Shown here piece by piece: positions 21,860 through 50,713 of a stretch of 64,000 nucleotides of DNA. The number at the start of each line of letters is the position of its first letter. Position 1 is the stretch's first letter. The stretch is from positions 4,534,493 through 4,598,492 of the forward strand of contig NC_085101.1 of NCBI RefSeq assembly GCF_963422355.1. The letters run 5' to 3'. The notes beneath the pieces are model-generated. The model saw nothing but the letters and a program-made list of their open reading frames with translations. It was not told the DNA's origin and ran no database searches. A program made the translations under genes and the position numbers. Origin of the DNA: Corticium candelabrum. Lineage: Eukaryota > Porifera > Homoscleromorpha > Homosclerophorida > Plakinidae.

Positions 21860-23979
21860 CAGTGACACCCACACAAACACTAGGCCCACAATAATTACAT
21901 AATACAACTACATTATTGTACCTCAAATAGAAGTTCTCTGATTCTCAAGTTTCTGCAGTAGTAAAGTGTCTCCTCCAATATCACAGCATGTGCTAGGTAT
22001 TTGCAATCACTAAAAACACCTCAGTCAAAAATGATAATTACTGCTGGTTTAACCTGCTGGTACGGTATGTACAACAGAAAGTCCGAGTCTTCTTGAGGCA
22101 CTGTACAGCCGACCACTCACTCAAAGCTAGCGCACGTGGTTAATGACGTCACGTGGTCACGTGTGTCTTTAGTTAATTAATTTAAAATGTTCACCAGACT
22201 TATTTAAAATGTTCACAGATTCAGTATGCTGTTAGTTTCATGTTCTTCTTTTGTCATGCAATGTTTCTGACTGCAGCATCATAAATTATCCATCTACTAT
22301 ATGCATGACCAATATGCCAGTTTGGTAGTCAAATCGTATGATGAAATTCTCTTAGCAGCATGTACAATACAAACGAGATGCATAGCAGCAGGTGTAGGGC
22401 TTTGTGGATAAACAAAAGTTCTTGACAGCGAACATCATCATGAATAATTCATTTAACCACTGCTATAATGTCATTTGTAACATCTGCAAAACATCTATGG
22501 TCAAGAACAATGCCTTCAGCTTTGTTTGACATCACACATGGTCGAGTAGATATCAACAAACTGCAATCCCAGTCTCAGTATGTTGAATGGCATCTGCATA
22601 TGAGACAGACAGACATAATTTGTCCTGTATAGTGGGAAGCCACCAAGACCCAGGAACTGCAAGATACAGATCAGCATGCTTTCTCAGAAACCAATACAAA
22701 TTTGTCTATACGTGTTAATATTATAAGCTCACCGTGTTAAGTATGATTATCAGATACGACGAACCCGTAGATGGTTATTTACAGCATTAGGTCAGATGAA
22801 AGAATTGGATTTGGTGTGTCTGGATAATTGCTAATTGCTTAATGACTCTAACAGTAACTGTAAGGTAATTGTCTGCATAATAATTATGTCCTTGTTCATA
22901 ACTAAATCGACTGTATCGCAGACAATCATGTGTAATGCAGTTGCTGCAAAGCACTGGGAATTCTGTAGCTGCTGATGGTGTGGGAGCTGGACAATGAGAT
23001 GTGTTTAGTCTTATTGATATAATAGTCTAGCTCTATCGATGCTACATGCTACTGTTGCTATACTACCGAAAACCCATTGAATCCAATACCTCATACAACA
23101 CAGTGAAAACATCCACCCATTCTCATGTCATCAGTCCAGTCATTGTCATATAATTTTTGGAATTAATGAGGTATTAATGTGAGTGTTAATAGAATAGGGT
23201 GGATGTGCAATCTCGATTCCCGGTAATCCCCAGGGGTAGCGGAGTGACTTACAAGTTGGGGGCTGGAGCATGAAACAGCATCAGAGATATGAACTACGAG
23301 GGTACTGTTTCCTTACAAAATAGAAGTTGTACTCAAAGTTAGGGGTGCCAAGCCCCCTCATCGCCCCTGATCCTACTGCATACATGCATGTGCTTACTCT
23401 GTGTAAGCATAGGTTTTCCTGCATCAAACATGTTTCCTTGCTCAACTGTGGTTTTTCAATCTGCGCATGTTTTCACTACCTCTGACCACGTGACACAAGC
23501 AATGCCTCCGACAACATTATCACCAACCCAGCCGACAATGCTGTAGAAATTTAGGCAAAATAAGTTCAAAACCAACAGACACCAAGATGCATAGCAACCA
23601 AACAAAAAGGCATAAAATAAAAACTAGAAAAGGCTATAGAAAACGAAGTTGTGGTGATAGTCCAGATTGTTAATGATCATTTAAAGTGTTGAGGTATGCT
23701 TTGCTTCTAAAGTTTGAATTTTGCCATCAAGTAGAATGACCCTATAGGCTATACACACACCTTTCAATACGAAAGCTGTAAAACGTTTTGTTAACTGAGC
23801 AACGACTTTGCTCATCTTGTCTTGTACTGAACATAAAAAAATAATACTTGACAACATTAGCTGCAAAAATGTCCTATCAAGTATGCAAACTGTAAAAGTA
23901 TTAGACAACTATAATGGCCATAAAACGTATTTAATCTATTCGAATTATATCAGTCTCAGTGACTGCACTTCAAAAACCG
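21860..23979. other. Intergenic region downstream of the HECW gene
   Basis: About 2.1 kb with no supported gene, RNA or transposon. It should include the 3' UTR of the minus-strand HECW gene next to 23980. The only notable feature is a cluster of E-box and CRE-like sites at 22133-22163. Confidence 0.6.
22133..22163. promoter_or_regulatory. Cluster of E-boxes (CACGTG) and a CRE (TGACGTCA)
   Basis: Within 31 bases there are CACGTG at 22133, TGACGTCA at 22144, CACGTG at 22150 (overlapping the CRE) and CACGTG at 22158. The density is far above chance. Whether bHLH or bZIP factors bind here, and which gene is affected, is unknown. Confidence 0.4.
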
Positions 23980-39881
<15,902 letters not shown>

Positions 39882-42624
39882 TACTCGCTTACAATTAATA
39901 CATCGACTAGATGCAATTGACTTGGCCTCGTATTCCAGACGTTTCAACAGAGCCGTGCCGTGTAAAGCTACGTATACGTGTACCAGCAACCTATCGAATT
40001 GATTGCAACGCAAAGATAATCGTCAGACGTATGATACCTATCTAGAAGTAACTGTACGCTTGCGACCGCTGTCTGTTCAGGGTAAGCGGTGTTTTGTCAT
40101 CGGTACCGTACACGCGGTCACAAGAAATTGGGTGTGAACAGTAAAAAAAAGACGATAGAAAAAGCATGACTCTGAGTCCAGCTAAGCTGTCGCAATACGT
40201 AAGAGCTAACAAAAGTTGCTATCTACTTAAGAGACATTTAGCGTAACTACTCTATTTAACTACTCTCTAATTAGATATAGTCAAAGTTGAGAGTAACAGA
40301 TAACGAAACGATCCAGCGTGCACAATTTCTAGTGACCAATCTACACTAATTTTTGATAAATTCCTCCTACTGACACAATAACGCTAGAGCTATTACAGGA
40401 AAAGCAATTAAAATAAGAGGTTAATTAGACCATGTGCTCTTGCGGTCGCCTATCCAGTGATATGTGCACATGTGAGCGAAGGGCTCACAACTGGTCACCA
40501 CACAACTCGGAGAAGTGAAAACCAGAAGAAGCGGATTCCGACAGCTCGCAAGTCGTGTACGCTACCGTTCCTGTTATTGCGGTCTCAAGGGGCTTCTTGC
40601 AAGCGCGAAGGTGTACGTCACAGTTGTTTTAGTCTGAGTGTCGCTATAGCAGCACACGGTGTACCTAAAATAATATTAATTGATCGGCAACGTGAGTCAT
40701 TCAATCCACAAAAACTATCTGCATGTGTGCATGCTACCAGTCAATCCGGTCATTTCTTTCCAGACAAGACGTTGAGAAAAAGCGAATTAGGTGAGAAAAA
40801 CTGAATGTTACTGTTCAAATTTTGTCATGCTGTTTCTACACGTAAACCATTATCTATCCATTTCGGTGTTGCGACGTATTGCTTCACTGGACTCTGGCTT
40901 AGACCGTCATTGAAAATGGAACTTTCACCAAAATGCGTCATTGCCCACTATAGTGATTGCATGTCTAGAGTAATGCGCAATCGACCTAATTTACTTATGG
41001 TACAGTTAGTGACAAATTAGAAGAGTACTTACCGAATAATGCGTCTGTCCACACGGATATCATTCTTGCGATTGCACTCACATCAATTAATTAATATTGT
41101 TTTCCAAAAGATTTTGGTCCAGCGCACCAACAAGGTCGTCCGACATTAAATTTGGTTGCCAACATTCTTGTCTGTCAACCGACTAGAGCAACCGTCCGAC
41201 AACATGCGACCGCGTTATCCTAAAGCAGCAGTAGGAAGCGATTCTGACGCATCAAAACGGCGCACGCGCAGCCATACGCATGCCACCTTCATTTCTGTTA
41301 TTATTGATTAATAATGAAAACGCAATGCAAGCAAATGCATATCTAAACAGCTATTGTTACTCGTTCTGATCACCGCATACGTATATGCATGCACGCAATT
41401 CGAACTACAGTTACCTTAATTAGGAGAAAAATACGACAATTGTTTTTGAAAGAGCAACTGCATTACACGTGCAGTAAGCGATACATCATTCAATGAAGTA
41501 CCGCGTTGATATCAAAGCAACTACACAAAGTGTAGAAAATTCGGGTGCATGATTACACGTACAACCACAGGGTGAATCAACAATTTCAATCAACTAAGAG
41601 CGAGTTCATTAATGATTCTTGTGTATAATGGTTATGTTGAATCTAATCGAATCGATTCGTACTAGTCTCAACAGGCCCAGATCACTTATGTAAAATGCAA
41701 TAGTTCTCGTCACATGTGTAGAAACTCTTTGTTTTCACCAGGAACTGAAATAGACTCAAACCGTAGAAAGTATAGATGAGAGTTATGTCGTTAGCTAACA
41801 GATTATCACCACTCATTCACCCTTGTCGATCATTCGATTGTCTTTCGAAAACATCCGTACCGTGTACCTATCACAATACAATCATAACAAATACACACGA
41901 GCACACCGTTCACTGAGTTCGGATGCTGCCCGTACGTCCGTCTTGATCAACATGTCAACAAGACCGCGGAATTTCAAGAGCCCACACGAGGTACGTGCAC
42001 CTCTGGGCAGCATGATAGAACACATAGCAATGCTGATAGCCTCCAAATTCGGTTACAAGTTACAGACTTATTACATTGACACCTGCATCTCGCCTGAATG
42101 CCCACAATTGCACATATTTACATCTGAATCGTCAATATGCAGTCTAAAGGCAAACAGCCTGAGGCGTTGGCTTGAGGTCCACTCTTCTCTCGAGCTCGTT
42201 TCCTCCTTCCTTCTCAACCGGTATCACCGGCATGGTCGACGGTCCAGTCATCGACCGACTCGTCTAGTGTATACGCTGGCTTGTCGAGGTGTACGAAAAT
42301 GTGGACGTGCTGCCATGTAGACTTGGTTTTGACACCGTCTTATATTGAAAATATGCCAGTATATTGCAATAAATTGTAGGTCATACGCTTGTCTTACAGT
42401 AAAAAATCCGACTCTAAAGATCGGTTCGTTATATCCCACTACAATACATAATGATATGCCTGCCTACTATCTCTGTCTCTGGTTCTCGTCTACTTTAATT
42501 AAAGCAAACCCGAAAGCATCCGACTCTGTATATTACTATCAATTTGTCTGGCCGCATGGAAACTGTACAGTTCCCAGAGGTCTGTCACACTTCTCTCTGT
42601 CTACAATACCATTCATCTCCATGG
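39882..42624. other. Intergenic region 5' of HECW
   Basis: About 2.7 kb between the HECW start (minus) and the 3' end of the BMP-like gene (minus). It should contain the HECW promoter and 5' UTR and the ligand's 3' UTR. Frames such as 40457-40804 and 41823-42320 show no domain and no splice-supported partners. I see no transposon. Confidence 0.55.
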
Positions 42625-44828
42625 CTATCGACAGCCACATGCAGTAACAATCATGTCATCATATCGTTGGTATACGACTTCATTAGTTTCCTTGTAGTAA
42701 AGAATCATCAAGTCATTGAACGACCAGGGTGAGCACACGACTCTCGGTGTGTCCTCTGGATACATGTGATGTAGAAGAGCCTGCACGTGGGCATGATTTG
42801 TCTTGTTGACCGAGCCAGAATGAGAAAATGGAAACTTGCATTCCCCGCGGCAAGCATATGCTTGGTACGTCTTGGGTGCTATGATCCATGAGTTCCAACC
42901 AAACTCTCTAAATGTTACATTCATTTCTCTTCTGTGGCATATTCTCTTCTGTTGCTTCGACATTAGCGATTCAGGAGATGATGAAGAACTGGGCAGAGCC
43001 GAGCCAGCAAACAGGGTTTGATTCAGTGAGCCGAAATCGTCGTCTGCGGATGCTCGACGTTTCCTTGTCTCTGACAGTTGAGCCACCAGATCGGCTATTC
43101 TCTCCCTCCTCTCGTGAGTCTGTCTCCTGAATCGACGTCTCTTGCTGTGGGTGTACACGACCAACAATGGCTGCTCTCTCTGGCTCACGTGGTACGTGCT
43201 CAATCCGATATCTCGAGGACTCAGCTGATTCGTGTCGTTTCCCACCGCGTGGACTTTAACCAGAAAGTTGACAGTACCTCCTCTGCTTACAATCATGTTA
43301 TTCTTGCCTTTTCGTCGAACATTGAAGTGCAGCCATTGCGGACGGTTTCTGCCTTGCAGTGAGAGTGTTCTCCTCTGTGTCAGTTCTGCGTCCTTCTCGT
43401 CGTCCCTCGTGTACTGATAGACGGATACAACAAACTCGGTTCCCAGATTGCGATTCGCTGCCTCGGACGGTTTCCATAGCATCGTGAGTTTCGCCTGCAA
43501 GACGACGTCAGACGGATTGATGTTAGCAGACAGAAAAGTGAACCTCTGCGTCAATAAGGATCTCATCATGTGCTGACCTAGAGAACAGACTGTCAAGTTG
43601 CATTTTAAGAAATCCATTATTAATTCATGTTGACGAGACGTGTCCCTGTTTACCCCCACTCGTTAGGAGAATCGATGAAAGATCAGATAATACAATTGCT
43701 ACGAATTGAGTGAACAAACACGTTCTATGGGTTTGATTGATTGATGACGGAACAGTCAATGTCAGCTCAATTAGATGGCCTCACACACCGTCACAGAGAC
43801 AACCACTTTTATAGCTATTTAAAAAGTATGTCCCCTCCCTCGTCTCAGACACACCTGCCTTACTTCCACTTCCACTCATCCACCAAACTAAACCGCAATC
43901 TCGTTAGCCCGCACCAGTCCTGCTTCCCAGGCGAGCAGAGCTACAGCACGGAGAAAACACATGCTATATATGAAGGAAGTGCTCTCGCGGTGGCCGCGCG
44001 ATCTCTTCATGACAAACTTGGTTAGGATGGTGACTTTCATCATCTTTCCTCGGATTCTCATCTAGCAAGCTAACTCGTGTCAATTCTCTAACGAGATTAT
44101 GACTATTCAGACTAAAGGAACGCTAACTGAGCTTGAGTTCTCTGAACGGTTACACGTGGGGTGCATGCACAGTATTAAATAAACGAAATTTTTCAATAGA
44201 AATCGCGAGGCGCAGTTTGAACGGTCACAAGACTGGTGTCACGTATGAACCTCTGGGGTGAATATAAAACAGCCTAAGGTGTTGTAGAGATGCGATATCG
44301 CAATCGACTTTAGCATTCACTTGACGCATGAATAAATACCCTCCTCGCTCTACGGAAGTTGAGAGTACAATGCACTAAATGGCAGCACAACACAAACACA
44401 CACACAGAGAACGAGAGACACGTGCACGACGGTGTATGCACCAAACTGAGACGCTAACCTCGTTGTGCAAGGAATCCTCTGATGCTGGTAGCTTTCAGAG
44501 TCGTCTTATCGGCCGTCAGTACCGGCCACTCGTCGTCCAGGTCGGATACATCCGCCGAGAAGCGACTATAGAGGTTCATCATGTAAGCCGGAACGACGTT
44601 ATGATGATGGTGGGTGAGCTGTGGTGGTTCGTTGATTCCAAGCAGCATGAGCAGCTCCTGCTGCAGCTCCAGCTTCTGCTCCTCGATTTCGTTGTCGAGA
44701 TGGGCATGCTGGAATGCGTCACGCACTTGTATCGTCGACGTTCTCGCCAAACAAGCAGCACATATGGCAAAAACAAGTGCATACGATCTCATCATCGTCA
44801 CGAGTAGTCCGTAGCTCAATCTGTGCAT
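42625..44828 (-). CDS. BMP/GDF-like TGF-beta superfamily ligand precursor
   Basis: Two exons (44828-44459 and 43577-42625), 440 aa. The N-terminus (MMRSYALVFAICAACLA) is a signal peptide. The prodomain begins with the family-typical LLGINEPP and VPAYMMNLYSRF. A furin site RKRR is at about residues 295-298, with an earlier basic cluster (RRRFRR, about 270-275). The mature part is about 142 aa with the cystine-knot pattern CHRR, YACRGEC, a single Cys in VVCSPWSF, and CGCR at the end. Six knot cysteines are present; the extra Cys that normally precedes the fourth (CC in BMPs) is Val, so the usual interchain disulfide is missing. FGWNSWIIAPKTYQA matches the BMP GWxDWIIAP motif. Phase fits at the intron (CGA G|GT). 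The upstream ATG at 44828 or the internal MM pair could start translation. Confidence 0.95.
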
Positions 44829-46110
44829 ACCTCCAACCAGAAGTGGGCAAACTGGAATGCTGCGATGACCACTTCGTTCGCTTCTCTTATAGTCGACCAG
44901 TAACAGCCAGGCGCATGTAATTTGCCCGGAAATTTGATTCCGCGATGCAAATTTCGCCGACGGGTTCGAGACGAGCTTACGCGACCGCGCGGCGCTTCAG
45001 CAATCGACTGCCAATAAATGAACACAAACCAGCATCTGGGAATGACTCGATTTGAGCAGTTAAGAATTCACTAACGTCGCTCGGCGGGAGCGAAACTTCT
45101 TGGGCAAAGAGGATTACGGACTACCAATTTAATAAGCCACAACTAACATAGCAGGACCTACACACTTTGGCAATGCAATATCGTTGGACCAGTACGGTTG
45201 CGGGTCTAAATTGGATACTACAGCTGACACAAAGGATGCGCTGTCTACTACAGGCGTCTGTGCTATCCTTAGCATACCGTAAGCTTACACCTACGCTCAC
45301 GCTGCCTTACTATCACAACCAGTCTGCTACACGCAGCAAGACACAACAGCCCACCGGTCTCTCGGTGACGCAACGTCTTTTTCAGTCAACAGACGAGAGC
45401 ACCAGTGTCCGCAAGACGCGCATGAGCAACGAGACGGGGCGGTACATACCAATCGCAGCATACCGACTACATACACGCATACCCTGTTTTTCGCATACCG
45501 CACAAATTTCACCTCCCACAAATTAAACCAAGGAACCGCTCATCATCGTCCATATGCTGCACATATGTCACCCTTAGACAATAAAGTGCAGTTCCTGAAA
45601 TCAGAGAAGCACTGAAAAGGGGATGTCACAACAAACGCGTCTGCCAAACGAACGCCGCATCCCTTCTCAAACCCCGTCAGATGCAATTTTTAAGCATTTA
45701 CATCCCAACACGCACTTACACTCGATGATGACAACGACAAAGCAAGGTTAAAGTTAGACTAAGTCTAAACATTTCCTGATGACTGAAATTCCACCGCAAG
45801 GAGACACAAACACGTGATAATAAATTTAATGACCTTTTCAGACTCACTGAAATTGCCCCAAATCGATTATCCAAAATTGTCCAAATTCACTTCTCCGCAT
45901 CTGCTCAAGTCATATCATAGCAAGATCTAATATGCTGCTATTTGGAATGTACCATAATAGACCTCTGCGTATAGAGCATCACCGGACAAGACAAAATAGA
46001 GGAAACTAGAACTGTATAACCTACCTAATGTGTCTCAACTCTTCGACTCTCAAACACCCAATCCAACACTTCAACCATCAATGAACTTGAGTTGTACTGC
46101 AGATATATAT
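44829..46110. other. Intergenic region 5' of the ligand gene
   Basis: About 1.3 kb between the ligand start and the stop codon of the FERM gene upstream. It probably holds the ligand promoter and the FERM 3' UTR. No gene, RNA or repeat of note. Confidence 0.55.
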
Positions 46111-49100
46111 TTACAATATCGTGTGTTGCACACCCGGCAGTGTAGACAGTGTGGCCAGCGCTTCGGCTCGAGCTGTCGGACTGTTCGGTCCATCCGATCC
46201 ACGTCGGCCACGTCGACCCCATGGACTCATCGGTCCATCGGATCCGAGTCGGCTGTGTCGTGGTGACCCCAACTCGATCATGTCACACGAGTTCGATCGT
46301 GGCACGAAAGCTTGTACTGGCTTATGAGCCTTCGGAGTCGTCGGCGATGCCGCATAGTGTCTATGATGATCCACAACGTTATGCGAGGGTGCAGCCTGTC
46401 GGGGCCTTCGACTGTGGTGGCTCGGTCGCACTTGTGGTGACGCAGTCCAGCTTCGAAGTCGGTTCGCAAACTGATCCGCTTCTTCCATCAATCGTTCTCG
46501 TTCCCTTTTTCCATATCGAAATTCTCGACTCCCTGTACTCATCGGGCTATCATCGCGTCGTCGAGAGCTCCTCAGGTTGTCATCGGATACATAGAACGAT
46601 TGTAGAGTTCCATCACGATCCAGGCGACTTTGAAGTCGCGAATCGGAACGATGACCCAAAGGCAGGCCTCTCTTCGTATCCCGACGATCGTAAAACTGAT
46701 GATAACTCTCCTGTCGATCGCTACTATACCCACTCTGGATGATCTTCATACTAGCCTCGTAGCTATCCAGCTCGCTTAACGGTGACACAACATTCTCTAT
46801 TCCCGGTATATCCACCTCAATGTCATAATACGGATTCTGCTTTGCTTCGCTGTTATCTATTTCATTCAGGTGAGCAACTCGATCATCATCTTGGTCACTC
46901 TTAATTGACGTCGACAACGAACCTTGAACCCTGGCCATCAAACGAGACACTTCCACGGGAGTAGTTCCTTTGCTGGCTTCACTGTCTAATTCTTCATCTC
47001 TAGGCGGTCGAGATGGCGGTGATGATGATGACAAAGGTGGCTCAAAACTATGACCGGTCGACGATGACATCGCGTGGAGAGAACTATTCTTGGCACCAGG
47101 CTTCTCTGTCTCATCGTGTTGTTGAATGTTTTCCCACATCCCTCTGCTCTATAAACAACACAAGCGATTTCACTACTAGCAGCAACACATCATCGACGGA
47201 AACAAGCAGCTCAAGTGTGTAACTGACCCTAAACAGAAAGCAAGACTTCCTGTTGCTGTTACTACAGGTGCGTGCCACACAGAGCCAAACATAGCCATCG
47301 TGGCAACGCTCAGGCTTCCCACAAAACACAACACTACTATTGAATATCTAAATTAATATAGAAGCACTTGGCATATAAATCAACATAAAAGGCGTCAGCC
47401 CCTTTGTGCATGCTAGACCGCAAATGGACTTCATGGTCACGTTTCATGCCACCAAACGCTCAACACACACTACCTGATCAGATTGTGGCGATCGAGATCT
47501 TGAACGCAGGTGGTCGGGTGGAGGAGGAAGCTCCATGTCTAGCCAGGTTTCACTAATCATTTCCTGAGAAGAGTACACACTGCATGTTAAAACAACAAAA
47601 CTCATCAATAATCAACCATGGCATACATACCTGGCCGTAGTTGTCGGGTAAGGGTGGAAGAGACCATTCGCTACTGGTACGACTCGAAGTCCCCTCGAGT
47701 CCGAATCGCAATGGAATCGGTGATCTTCTCACCGGGATAGGAGACAGACCCGGCGTCAGCATTCCTGGTGTGGACAACTCCGATTCCATACTGTTACACA
47801 AAACACGGATCAATGAGCAGACAGACAGTAGACTGTAGTGACCACTACACATGCACTAGACACAGACATTGGTCAAGACACGTAGCACACACACTTACTC
47901 TGCACTGAGAAGGAGATGTTCCATGCTGCTCGTCATGTGAATGGGTGACGGCGGAGGTGGCAGGTCATCGTCAATCATAACAACCGGCAATACCTCGTTT
48001 CTCGAAGTGTTCTGTAAATCCTCGTCACCGCTTTGAGATTGCACCACAGCCTCTAGTTGCAACAATTTTCGTAGACGCAGTCGATGACTACTGACTTCGT
48101 CTTCACTATTTTTATCTTCGTTGGAAAAACCTAATCGGTCTTGTTGGTGTTCCACCATTGCTGCTCTAACGTTTGGCTCGTTTGAAGCACCAAAGCATTC
48201 ATTAGTATGTCTTGAGACTGATGATCCTTCTTCTCTTTCTTTCGTTTGATCTGTAGCAGTCGGTCTTTTTGGTGCCTGCCTCGATTGCCTGATTTCTACA
48301 GCCATGGCAGTCGATGACGAGTCTGGCTGTTGTTGTTCTATCTGTAGGCTCAAAGTGTTTTCACTCATCTCACGAGATTCGTGTTGGTGCTCATGCTGCT
48401 GCTGATGCTTGTGTTCCGTTCTTTCGTCTGACATTTGTGCTTGTTGCTCACGTTCTTGTCTGTGACCACTAACCACCGACTCTACCTGGTGATGCTGCTG
48501 CTGCTGTTGCAATTGCTGATGTTCGGTTTCCTCTCTTGCCTCCTCCGACTGATTCTGCATACTCTCTGTAATCAGTCGCGGACGCTCAACAGTCTCAGAC
48601 GTCTGTTCCACTCTAGATGGTGCTTCACTGATTCTAACTGTCAGCGTTTCAACGCTCTGCGACACATCGTGAACTCTAACATCGCTTGGTTGAGACGCCC
48701 CTCTCACCCTCTGCATGTTTTGTGCACACGGAGAAGGACCACGAACTGGCGGTGCCGGGGCTGGTATTAGAGGAGCAGGAGGACAGTTCACCAGATACGA
48801 CGGATTCTGTCTAAGAGAACCACTAGACGCCGGTGTTGTAACAATAGGATACGGTGTATACGCGGGTGGTGGTTCATCGTCCGTCGGAATGTTTTCAGTC
48901 GACACGCAAGTCGGAAACTCAGGCTCAGGCAAAAGTCCGTGCACACGAGACGCACTATGATTCGAAGCAGACCTGATCGAAAACTCATTCACTACGCGAC
49001 AGCACAAAGCACGACAGTATCTTACCGTAATGCTGGAATGATGTGATGATCAGCTGAGCCACTTCGTACGGACACCGACGATCCATACTGCCTAACCAAC

Positions 49101-50494
49101 AAAATAAATAAATAATAATAACTAACAACCATACACAATGTACTCTGCAGTACATGCACTAACAAAGCATACAAAGTATGAGTGTTATGTATACACCAAA
49201 CTTCTTCATAGTCTATCACCTAATCCAATCCAATAACTCTCACCGAGCAAACACTCACGTACAACAGTGGGAATGCTACACATACAATCCATATCCATCA
49301 AACTCACACTCATATTCATGTCAATAGCCGTACTGACACAGCATGACAACAGAGCACACAGCATGACAATAGAGCACATGTTTGCTCACTCCAAAATTAG
49401 TGTTCTCACATACGTGCTCATTCTGATAACCACCACCACAGTGTCAATTTGAGACTAAGTGTTGCAAACGGCTTAGCAAGGTTTCGCCCATAAAGCTAAC
49501 AAACATACATTTCCCGAGTCATGTCAACTCTACGGAAGCACCACGTGGCATTATTCAACTTCATGTCTCGACATGTACACTGATAAACTAAAATAACTAC
49601 AACACATGTTTGCTATATGAGCTACCTAAACCACAGCGTCTAATAAATTCCCTTCTTTGAGTGCTAGACACAAATTCCAATCCTTGGATGAGAAATTCTC
49701 GTTCAATATGCTGGAAAAAAATGTAAACTTACGTGAGAACGTAGAGTAACACCAGAGTGAGTGCAATGACAAAAAAATATAGTCACTGACTTGTTGTCAT
49801 CATGGGCTACTCTATATTGAAGGTGAGATAAGGTGGTGACCAGATTTTTCGTAACAATAGTCTAGATGCTTGGATTTGTGTTCACAGCTCTGGGTGTAAG
49901 TACAGGGTTGTACACCCTCCAGCGCTTGCAGCAATAGCACTGCCACTGTCACTCACAAATCACTTACAAACTGATTAACTTAACCTCGTACTTAACCTCG
50001 TGCTAGATATACAATGTACAATACGAATTAACGATTATTGGCGTGTTATCAAAATCAGTGTTAATATAATAATAGTTATTGCACTTTACTGGTTGGCAAT
50101 GAGTTTCTAGCTTAATTATCTCGGAATACCTTAGGAAAGTGTGGAGTTGAGAGACTGTAGTCGTCCAATACAGTCGTGTGAATAGAATTAGGTGACTATA
50201 ACCGATTAGTAATAACTCCTACCACGTATGCAAACTGAATTCCTTACACCCTCCACGTGTGCCACTGCAGTATCAATCACATGACATTAGATGCCATACT
50301 ACAATAACAAATTGCAATGATTTGACATTCAATTGCGTTGGAGCTAAGATCATTTGCATTGTTATGTAATTTCTGATCCCAAATGCAAACGCAGAAGACT
50401 GTGTGTATCTCTATGAGATCTAACAACTGTTGGATAATTACGCTGCTTCCATTGTCTTTGTGCACGATGCGTTTGCAACAGCATCTGTACATCA

Positions 50495-50562
<68 letters not shown>

Positions 50563-50660
50563 ATGAGAACATATGTTGACACACACAAGTGCTCCAACAA
50601 CACAACACACAACACCCACCCACCCACCCACCCACCCACCCACCCACCCACCCACCCACC

Positions 50661-50713
<53 letters not shown>

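Noticed and set aside
40457..42647. Open frames of 60-165 codons upstream of HECW
   Set aside because: No recognisable domain and no codon or splice support; treated as intergenic.
49614..49708. Splice-flanked minus-strand segment ([13 protein letters not shown]) as an exon of the FERM gene
   Set aside because: It has a good acceptor, but no donor gives a phase compatible with both neighbours, while 53056 to 49091 joins directly in phase.
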